Of a stretch of DNA of 7,812 nt, positions 1 through 4,670 are shown piece after piece (position 1 is the first letter of the stretch; each line of letters opens with the position of its first letter). The translations under genes and the position numbers were made by a program. The notes beneath the pieces are model-generated. The model was not told the origin of the DNA and searched no databases. It saw only the letters and a list, made by a program, of their open reading frames with translations. This stretch comes from an uncultured Alphaproteobacteria bacterium (lineage in GTDB: Bacteria; Pseudomonadota; Alphaproteobacteria; Rs-D84). Location: NCBI GenBank assembly GCA_937900435.1, contig CALCEG010000155.1:1-7812 (forward strand), written 5' to 3'.

Positions 1-99
1 GACGAGCTAACTGATTTGCTTCGCGTTCCTGTTGACGAGCTAACTGATTTGCTTCGCGTTCCTGTTGACGAGCCAACTGATTTGCTTCGCGTTCCTCTT
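1..99. repeat. 33-bp in-frame tandem repeat (three units, probably continuing past the window edge)
   Basis: Three consecutive 33-bp units lie at 1-33, 34-66 and 67-99. The first two are identical; the third differs from them at two positions. A unit is exactly 11 codons, so copy-number change keeps the reading frame of the minus-strand gene. The array starts exactly at the window edge, so its full length is unknown. Each unit encodes a charged, Gln-rich helix-forming segment. An 11-residue period fits long, slightly right-handed coiled coils or LEA-like helices. Confidence 0.95.
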
Positions 100-1651
100 G
101 ACGTTCTTGCTTTTCTGTTGCTTTCAACTCGGCCTTCATTTGCTTTTCTTCCGCTTTCTGACGCGCTTCAGCTGCTTCTAGTTCAAGCTTCGCCAATTCG
201 GCTTTTTTACGCGCCATCTCAACCGGGTCCATAACCGGTGTAACAGCTCTTTGTTCGATGACAGGGCCAGACACTTGTGTGGCCAAGGAATTACCAACGG
301 CAACCTGTGCACTGACAGTGTCTAGCTTGGCAATTTCGCCTATTTCAGCTGATTTAGCGGCTCTTTGTTGTGCCAGAACTTCTGGGTCTGTACCCCATTT
401 ACACCACCCCATAGACACACCCTGGTTATTTTTTACCAAATATGAACCAGACTGACACGCGGTCGCAGCACACTTTATTTCACCACCAACATTGATGTAT
501 TGGGCAGAAGTCGAATATTGTACCGAACACGCTTCACCAACCTTTGGCGCAACCTGTGTTGGCACCGTCGCTGTTGTAACAGTTGCTGCCGCTACGTCAT
601 TTGTTGTTGCAACAGAACCCGCTACGTTATCTGGATTGCAGATACATTGTTTTGAAACACTATTGTAACTATATGGATTGACGCCAGATAACAGACATAC
701 ATGCAACTCTTCATATTGTTTACACGCATCTTGACAATCCCCTGCGTTATCCATCACACCGTAATCTACACGTGGACATTCCGTAGAATAATCTGACGCA
801 GAATTTTCTGAAACAATCGGTGTACCAGCAGAGGTTACCGCAACATTTTTAGCAAGTGCTGCCGCCTCTTCAATAGGTCCTAGTACAACAGGAACACCCG
901 ACACAACCACTTCTTTCGCGGTCGCATTACTGCCACAAGATTCATTCCATCCTTGCACACGTGCATTGTACATTTCAACAAAAGCATCATAAATTTTAGG
1001 AGAATTAGGCGCCCCCAAAACCCCATAGCACTTTAAATCCTGACCAATCACATGTCCATGTGCAGAAGCTAGCTTCGCCCATTCATCTTGCTGTTCTAAA
1101 CAAGTATGAAATTCAAGAATTTTCTCTTTTGGTATTTCACCGACTTGCCTAAATGCTTCGAGCGTTGTTTTCATATTAACTTTGAAGCGACACGTTTGCG
1201 TTTGAACAAACATTTCGACCGCACCGTATGCGTCGTGCATTTTATCACTAAATCTGATCCAATATTCACCCATCTGTTCCCAGCCGTCCCGTATCATTTC
1301 TTCGGTATTTCTGGCAACACGCACACCCCAATCCCGTACATTTCTGCCGGTTTCGATTGCAGTTTCTATCATTCTATCTTGAAGCTCTACCATACCTGTG
1401 TGGGCTTCATATAACTTGTCGCCAACCCATTTTCCTGCCTGGTTTACAGCATCTTTGGTTGCATCAATACCATCGTGAATAGCATCACTGGTTGCAACCC
1501 ACAAGGCTTCGCCAAAATTGAGAGATGCAATTAACAATTCAGTCCCAGAAGACTTAAGATTTTCCTTGGAAACGTTGGCGAAAGAATTTTGAGTAGCCAC
1601 AGTTAATGCAACGATACTTGATAATATAATTGGTAAAGTATGTTTTTTCAT
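1..1651 (-). CDS. Large exported Cys-rich protein with coiled-coil tail and 11-residue repeats, C-terminus beyond window
   Basis: Not recognised. The frame is open from an ATG at 1651 to the window edge, giving 550 residues and no stop. Residues 1-25 look like a Sec signal peptide: MKK, a hydrophobic stretch, then a likely cut after SFA. Residues 45-150 are probably amphipathic helices rich in Trp, charged residues and A/T/D. Residues 154-417 hold 14 cysteines (C154, C184, C208, C239, C292, C306, C310, C319, C336, C338, C375, C394, C399, C417), which suggests a disulfide-bonded extracytoplasmic domain. A Val/Ala/Thr-rich linker lies near 340-370. From about 475 the chain is Glu/Lys/Ala/Gln-rich with coiled-coil character and ends in copies of an 11-residue unit, REANQLARQQE. 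The start is supported by AAGGAG 7 nt upstream and by a one-base overlap with the upstream gene's stop. A surface or periplasmic structural role is inference only. Confidence 0.85.
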   Translation of the reverse strand, partial: MKKHTLPIILSSIVALTVATQNSFANVSKENLKSSGTELLIASLNFGEALWVATSDAIHDGIDATKDAVNQAGKWVGDKLYEAHTGMVELQDRMIETAIETGRNVRDWGVRVARNTEEMIRDGWEQMGEYWIRFSDKMHDAYGAVEMFVQTQTCRFKVNMKTTLEAFRQVGEIPKEKILEFHTCLEQQDEWAKLASAHGHVIGQDLKCYGVLGAPNSPKIYDAFVEMYNARVQGWNESCGSNATAKEVVVSGVPVVLGPIEEAAALAKNVAVTSAGTPIVSENSASDYSTECPRVDYGVMDNAGDCQDACKQYEELHVCLLSGVNPYSYNSVSKQCICNPDNVAGSVATTNDVAAATVTTATVPTQVAPKVGEACSVQYSTSAQYINVGGEIKCAATACQSGSYLVKNNQGVSMGWCKWGTDPEVLAQQRAAKSAEIGEIAKLDTVSAQVAVGNSLATQVSGPVIEQRAVTPVMDPVEMARKKAELAKLELEAAEARQKAEEKQMKAELKATEKQERQEEREANQLARQQEREANQLARQQEREANQLAR

Positions 1652-2592
1652 TATAACGCTCCTTCACATTCATCGGCAACAGTTGCTGCACGTTTGATTG
1701 CAGATATCTGTGTTGCACTAAATACAGTCGAAGCCAAACTGGCCGCAGCAGTACCGCCAGCCAAAACATTTGACGCCTTGTTCAAGTTCTTTTCTTTGTC
1801 AGTTATACCACCATCGTCGGCACGTTCAGAACGTACACCATCACTGTTTGCCTGGGCACTGGTAATCGTACCAGCCAAACCAAGTCCGGCACCAACACCA
1901 CTGAGGATTGCGGCACCCTTGGCACGTTTGTTAATTGGTGACAAATCAACCATTGACCATTCGCTGCACGCTTTGTAAATTGCATCTGCACGATTAATTT
2001 CTTCAGCGGTCGCACTGCCATCTATGGACGCTTGCATTTTTGCGCGCGACAATTCATCAACCTTGGCAACACAATTTTTTATGCGCGTTTCCAGATCTTC
2101 TTTGACCGTATTTGTTCCAGCCAATGCAGCACCAGCAATATTTGATACTGTTGCAGCCGCCAGCGTGCCTGTACGCAGATTACCTAACTTTTTTGACTTG
2201 CTGTACAACACTTCTATTTCGGAATTTATTTTTCCTTTTTCTGCTTCCGAAAGTGTTCCAAACCCTAATGTCGCATTCGTTATAAGGCTGGCAGCTTCCA
2301 TATCGCCTCCATTTCCAGCAAGAGATTTTTTAAACTGTTCTTTTAATAATTCGTCTAGTTCTTTATCAACATTGGACTTGGCAAGACCAGCACCCAACGC
2401 GACACCGCCAGACACTGTACCAACCGCAGTTACAGCCGTTGTAATACCCGCTTTCTTTTTCATATCTGACATTTCTTCGGAAATGCCACTGCACGCCTGA
2501 CGTGCAGCGTCTATTGCGGATTGCAATCCTGACGTATCTGCATGCACCGCCTGGGTCAACATAATGACAGACAATGCTACTAATTTACGCAT
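1651..2592 (-). CDS. Exported protein with four Gly/Ala-rich hydrophobic segments, unknown function
   Basis: Not recognised; 313 aa. Residues 1-18 resemble a Sec signal peptide (MRK, hydrophobic core, VHA cut site). Four similar segments follow at about 48-72, 141-161, 225-247 and 272-296. Most begin after Lys/Arg, then run 20-25 residues of Gly, Ala, Val, Thr, Ser and Leu with small-xxx-small spacing resembling glycine zippers. Charged, helix-forming stretches separate them. Four cysteines (C34, C174, C209, C309) lie in these stretches, so two disulfides are possible. The segments could insert in a membrane or pack together as helices. The ATG at 2592 has an excellent AGGAGG five to six bases upstream. 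The stop TAA shares its last base with the next gene's ATG, so the two are probably translationally coupled and their products may act together. It is the first gene after the structured RNA at 2614-2850. Confidence 0.87.
   Translation of the reverse strand: MRKLVALSVIMLTQAVHADTSGLQSAIDAARQACSGISEEMSDMKKKAGITTAVTAVGTVSGGVALGAGLAKSNVDKELDELLKEQFKKSLAGNGGDMEAASLITNATLGFGTLSEAEKGKINSEIEVLYSKSKKLGNLRTGTLAAATVSNIAGAALAGTNTVKEDLETRIKNCVAKVDELSRAKMQASIDGSATAEEINRADAIYKACSEWSMVDLSPINKRAKGAAILSGVGAGLGLAGTITSAQANSDGVRSERADDGGITDKEKNLNKASNVLAGGTAAASLASTVFSATQISAIKRAATVADECEGAL
1659..1664 (-). promoter_or_regulatory. Ribosome binding site inside the upstream gene's 3' end
   Basis: AAGGAG lies 7 nt before the ATG at 1651, within the last codons of the 313-aa gene. 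Together with the TAATG stop-start overlap it sets the start of the downstream gene and points to translational coupling. Confidence 0.85.
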
Positions 2593-2596
2593 TAAA

Positions 2597-2603
2597 CCCT
2601 CCT
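2597..2603 (-). promoter_or_regulatory. Strong Shine-Dalgarno site of the secreted-protein operon
   Basis: AGGAGGG precedes the ATG at 2592 by five bases. It is close to the full anti-SD complement and fixes the start of the 313-aa gene. It lies only about 20 nt beyond the hairpin at 2625-2648, so the RNA fold upstream could affect its access. Confidence 0.9.
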
Positions 2604-2610
2604 GTTTTTT

Positions 2611-2649
2611 TATAAAATAAATTAACCGCTAAGCATAGACAAAGCGGTC
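2611..2649 (-). terminator. Terminator-like hairpin at the end of the structured RNA
   Basis: In the minus-strand RNA, ACCGCT (2648-2643) pairs with AGCGGT (2630-2625) around a 12-nt loop, and a G-U pair can extend the stem. An AU-rich tail, UAAUUUAUUUUAU, follows. The stem is short and the tail is interrupted, so termination may be partial. That would allow some readthrough into the operon starting at 2592. A weak promoter-like pair overlaps it: TTGTCT at 2642-2637, a 17-nt spacer, and TATTTT at 2619-2614. Confidence 0.5.
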
Positions 2650-2850
2650 GGGGAGTTCACAAATCAGTAACTTAAGATTCTGCCGCTTTCGGGGAAGCCC
2701 TGTTTTATGGCGAACTACTCCCCGACAACGGTCAGGGATAAAATAACGGATTCAAAGTATGCTGAACTGCATAGGATACAGAACCTTTCACTTTGATTCC
2801 GAAGTTACTAAGGCTTGTGACAGCCCGAACATAGTGTCCCCACTTAGTTC
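2614..2850 (-). ncRNA. Structured RNA of about 230 nt, class unknown (6S-like or cis leader)
   Basis: The stretch has no convincing ORF but extensive complementarity. (1) A 12-bp helix with one mismatch: 2801-2790 with 2758-2747. (2) A 13-bp helix with one mismatch and one wobble: 2731-2719 with 2695-2683. (3) An 8-bp long-range helix AGUAACUU/AAGUUACU, 2809-2802 with 2673-2666, which encloses helices 1 and 2. (4) A 5' domain in which ACUAA/UUAGU (2848-2844 with 2811-2807) surrounds GGCU/AGCC (2825-2822 with 2815-2812). (5) A possible end-to-end stem: 2843-2837 with the UCCCCGAC at 2654-2647. Some helices are mutually exclusive. A perfect TATAAT lies 7-8 nt before the assumed 5' end and a terminator-like hairpin lies at the 3' end, so this is a real transcription unit or leader. 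Size and closed ends would suit 6S RNA, but the branched fold is not the usual 6S rod. No tmRNA or RNase P signature is visible. Confidence 0.6.
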
Positions 2851-2857
2851 AGTATGA

Positions 2858-2884
2858 ATTATATCATATAACAAGCTAGGACAA
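2858..2884 (-). promoter_or_regulatory. Promoter of the structured RNA
   Basis: A perfect -10 box TATAAT lies at 2863-2858. The -35 is weak: TTGTCC at 2884-2879 with a 15-nt spacer, or TTTTGT at 2886-2881 with a 17-nt spacer. Transcription would start near 2851-2849. Confidence 0.6.
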
Positions 2885-2895
2885 AAGTCTTTTTT

Positions 2896-2930
2896 TAAAA
2901 AAATAAATCTCTTCGCAAAAAAAGAGAGAT
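2896..2930 (-). terminator. Intrinsic terminator downstream of plsX and the repeat cluster
   Basis: On the minus strand, AUCUCU (2930-2925) pairs with AGAGAU (2912-2907) around a 12-nt loop, followed by UUUAUUUUUUU. The stem is only 6 bp, but the U tract is long. It is the first good terminator after the plsX stop at 3280, so plsX transcripts probably run through the repeat cluster to here. Confidence 0.6.
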
Positions 2931-2939
2931 GCATCAGAA

Positions 2940-2967
2940 TGGATTGCCGCGCTTATGCCAGTAATGA
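2940..2967. repeat. Degenerate palindromic repeat fragment
   Basis: The stretch opens with TGGATTGCCGC and closes with GTAATGAC, so ATTGC (2943-2947) faces GTAAT (2961-2965) with one wobble. It resembles dispersed palindromic intergenic elements of the GGATTGCC...CAATGAC type that I recall from many proteobacterial genomes. Family assignment rests on recall, not on a search. Confidence 0.4.
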
Positions 2968-3006
2968 CAAGAGTGCATAAGGTGCGAAAAGATAAAAATT
3001 AAGAAC

Positions 3007-3096
3007 GGTGGAAAATGTATTCTAAGCCACCCGAGATGCTGACACACCCCCACCAAGGGCGGTTGGGGATTTGGGGAAAGAAATTTCCCTGCGGGG
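3007..3096. repeat. Series of imperfect inverted repeats in the repeat cluster
   Basis: Three hairpin-capable stretches follow one another. GGTGG (3007-3011) faces CCACC (3027-3031). CCCC-C-ACC faces GGT-T-GGGG around AAGGGC near 3046-3067, with one mismatch. GGGAAA faces TTTCCC near 3074-3090. No coding sequence is supported here. These look like remnants of small palindromic elements. Confidence 0.45.
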
Positions 3097-3100
3097 CACT

Positions 3101-3124
3101 TCATACCCGCCTGCGCGGGTATGA
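3101..3124. repeat. Perfect 10-bp palindrome (REP/dRS3-like element)
   Basis: TCATACCCGC (3101-3110) and GCGGGTATGA (3115-3124) are perfect inverted repeats around a 4-bp loop. The pattern matches the widespread short palindromes of the TCATACCCGC/GCGGGTATGA kind. Read as protein on the minus strand it gives VIPAQAGM, a hallmark of spurious ORFs made from such repeats. Confidence 0.75.
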
Positions 3125-3198
3125 CGAGAGCGCGAGTGGCGGAGCCCGACGCGTGGGTATGACGAGAGCGCGGGTGGTGGAGCCCGACGCGCGGGTAT
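3117..3198. repeat. Two 38-bp tandem units plus a partial third
   Basis: Units lie at 3117-3154 and 3155-3192 and differ at only a few positions. A third begins at 3193 and breaks off after GGGTAT. Each unit starts with the right arm of the palindrome at 3101-3124, so the array seems to have grown from that element. It is much richer in G and C than the flanking DNA. Confidence 0.85.
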
Positions 3199-3279
3199 AA
3201 AGAGGCTATGAAAAGGCGCGGCACAGCGTGGGCAATACCAAGGGTGCTTAGGATGTGTATGTACGAGTGATAACAGGAG

Positions 3280-4347
3280 TTATTCAGTTATATTATTTAA
3301 TTCGGCACGAACGTCTGATAAAGCGCGAGCACGCTCTTCTATTAATCCATTCATATTCGCCTTGGTTAACTGGACGGCATAATGTATCGAATTTGCAAAC
3401 GATAGCGCGTCACTGTTGCCATGGGTCTTTACCGCGAATCCACGCAATCCCAAAAATGTGGCACCAGCATACGAACGCGGATCAATTTTATGCTTTAGAC
3501 GTTTGAAAACGTGTACCAAGAAAAATGCACCAATTATCGCTAATACAGATTTCTTGAAATTCTCGACAATTACACGCTTGATTAATTTTGCGGTGCCTTC
3601 GACCGTCTTTAATACGATATTGCCCGTAAAGCCATCAGTAACAACAACCTGAACCTTGCCGGCACTGATGTCGTTCGCCTCTACAAAACCGATATAATCA
3701 TAAGGCAATTTGTCTTTATGCGCAGTCAAAACCTTGTTCAAATGAACCAATGTTTCGTTGCCTTTGGTTTCTTCGGACCCGATGTTTAAAACACCCAATT
3801 TTGGTTTTGGCATTTTTCCAATGACTTCGGCATAAACACTGCCCAGAACAGCAAAATCAAACAGAATACCTTCGTCACAATGAACGTTGGCACCCAAATC
3901 CAATACGACAACACGACTGTCACCAGCACCAGATGGCAGCATAGTCGTTATCGCAGGACGTGAAATACCATCAATCGTCTTTAACGCAAGTTTTGACAAA
4001 GACATCAATATTCCCGTATTACCAGCACTGATAACCGCAGACGATTTACCTTCGCGGACATCTTTTATTGCCATATACATTGATGTATCTTGGGCGTGAC
4101 GCAATACGTCCATAACCTTGTCTGTGCCCTTGATTGCGTTTGGTGCGTGTATAATTTCACAATTGCGCGAAACGCGTGGGTATTTGCCCAACAATTTACG
4201 CAAAACTTTTTCATCACCAAACAGGCGAAAGAACACAGAATCTTCGCCATATTGATATAAATATTGATTAACACCACCCAGTGCCGCATTTGGCCCTTTG
4301 TCGCCCCCCATAGTGTCAATCGATATGATTTTTTTATCGTCTGTCAT
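3280..4347 (-). CDS. plsX: Phosphate acyltransferase PlsX
   Basis: PlsX converts acyl-ACP and phosphate to acyl-phosphate, the donor used by PlsY to acylate glycerol-3-phosphate at the start of phospholipid synthesis. It works at the inner face of the cytoplasmic membrane. The 355-aa product has the family's normal length. Visible family blocks are ISIDTMGGDKGPNA (8-21), the ISAGNTG loop (106-112), LDLGANVHCD (149-158), LNIGSEETKG (187-196), VTDGFTGNIVLKT (236-248) and the C-terminal FLGLRG (298-303). A hydrophobic stretch at about 267-281 matches the membrane-contacting helical region of PlsX. The ATG at 4347 is preferred over an in-frame TTG at 4377, because the family starts just before the first beta strand. 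No clear Shine-Dalgarno precedes it. It follows rpmF by 69 nt with a terminator-like hairpin between. No fabH follows. Confidence 0.96.
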   Translation of the reverse strand: MTDDKKIISIDTMGGDKGPNAALGGVNQYLYQYGEDSVFFRLFGDEKVLRKLLGKYPRVSRNCEIIHAPNAIKGTDKVMDVLRHAQDTSMYMAIKDVREGKSSAVISAGNTGILMSLSKLALKTIDGISRPAITTMLPSGAGDSRVVVLDLGANVHCDEGILFDFAVLGSVYAEVIGKMPKPKLGVLNIGSEETKGNETLVHLNKVLTAHKDKLPYDYIGFVEANDISAGKVQVVVTDGFTGNIVLKTVEGTAKLIKRVIVENFKKSVLAIIGAFFLVHVFKRLKHKIDPRSYAGATFLGLRGFAVKTHGNSDALSFANSIHYAVQLTKANMNGLIEERARALSDVRAELNNITE

Positions 4348-4354
4348 CGTATTT

Positions 4355-4394
4355 AATAAAAAAGCAGAAAGGCACAAAATTGCGCCCTGCTGCT
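4355..4394 (-). terminator. Terminator- or attenuator-like hairpin between rpmF and plsX
   Basis: In the minus-strand RNA, AGCAG (4394-4390) pairs with CUGCU (4367-4363), continuing through a nearly paired CAG/UUU step into GGCGCA/UGUGCC (4386-4381 with 4376-4371), with an AUUU loop. The stem is about 14 bp with a single mismatch. UUUUUAUU follows at once (4362-4355). This has the form of a good intrinsic terminator and ends only about 8 nt before the plsX start codon. Confidence 0.65.
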
Positions 4395-4416
4395 GTATCT
4401 GTTTTATATTTTTTTA

Positions 4417-4566
4417 TTATTTTGCACCACACGCAGGACAAACGTGATGTGGACGTTTCTTTTCACCGCATGTTTTGCATACGCCACAAGGCATTACAGA
4501 TAATGCATCATGTGAACGACGTTGTGCAGAGCGTGCTTTACTTGTTTTACTTTTTGGCGTTGCCAT
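4417..4566 (-). CDS. rpmF: 50S ribosomal protein L32
   Basis: A small component of the large ribosomal subunit, 49 aa. The N-terminus MATPKSKTSKARSAQRRSHDAL fits L32, with the conserved RRSHDAL block at about 16-22. A zinc ribbon follows: CKTC (29-32), then nine residues including KRPHH, then CPAC (42-45). There is one further cysteine at C26. This is the zinc-binding form of L32. The chain stops at CGAK and lacks the usual extra C-terminal residues (typically around YxGR), so it is shorter than the common 55-60 aa. AAGGA lies 7 nt before the ATG and a promoter-like pair is at 4625-4598. It precedes plsX, as in many bacteria. Confidence 0.94.
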   Translation of the reverse strand: MATPKSKTSKARSAQRRSHDALSVMPCGVCKTCGEKKRPHHVCPACGAK

Positions 4567-4573
4567 TTTTTAA

Positions 4574-4625
4574 TCCTTTTTATTTTTTAACTGTCCTATT
4601 TTATTCAAATCATTACGATTTGCAA
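4574..4625 (-). promoter_or_regulatory. Promoter-like site and ribosome binding site for rpmF
   Basis: TTGCAA (4625-4620) and TAAAAT (4603-4598) are separated by 16 nt, matching four and five of six consensus positions. AAGGA at 4578-4574 sits 7 nt from the rpmF ATG. rpmF (and plsX by readthrough) may therefore be transcribed independently of rpoC. Confidence 0.45.
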
Positions 4626-4637
4626 GCAAAACTTTTG

Positions 4638-4660
4638 CCCACCCAGATTTACTGGGTGGG
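4638..4660 (-). terminator. Strong 9-bp hairpin just after rpoC (possible terminator or mRNA stabiliser)
   Basis: CCCACCCAG and CTGGGTGGG form a perfect 9-bp stem around a 5-nt loop, starting 10 nt after the rpoC stop. In the rpoC direction the following sequence is CAAAAGUUUUGC, not a proper U tract, so it is not a classic intrinsic terminator. In the opposite direction TATATGTTTTTT follows. It may end rpoB-rpoC mRNA, protect its 3' end, or pause polymerase. Confidence 0.5.
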
Positions 4661-4670
4661 TATATGTTTT

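Noticed and set aside
1106..1414. Plus-strand ORF of 102 codons
   Set aside because: It is antisense to the continuous signal-peptide-bearing minus-strand frame; no ribosome site or recognisable domain is seen.
2024..2500. Plus-strand ORF of 158 codons opposite the 313-aa gene
   Set aside because: It is fully antisense to a gene with a signal peptide, a good ribosome site and plausible composition, and its own sequence shows no coherent features.
2614..2850. tmRNA (two-piece alphaproteobacterial form) or RNase P RNA
   Set aside because: There is no tag-peptide reading frame ending in an ALAA-like stop, no T-arm and CCA end, and no conserved RNase P core. It is also too short for RNase P.
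3101..3198. CRISPR array
   Set aside because: The 38-bp units are directly tandem, with no unique spacers and only two full copies. They are tandem repeats derived from a palindrome.
2934..3224. Minus-strand ORF of 96 codons in the intergenic region
   Set aside because: It translates the palindromic repeats (VIPAQAGM type), has no ribosome site and no domain. It is a known kind of spurious ORF.
4348..4377. TTG start of plsX ten codons upstream
   Set aside because: It would add residues inside the terminator-like hairpin that the family does not have; the ATG at 4347 fits PlsX length and the position of the first strand.
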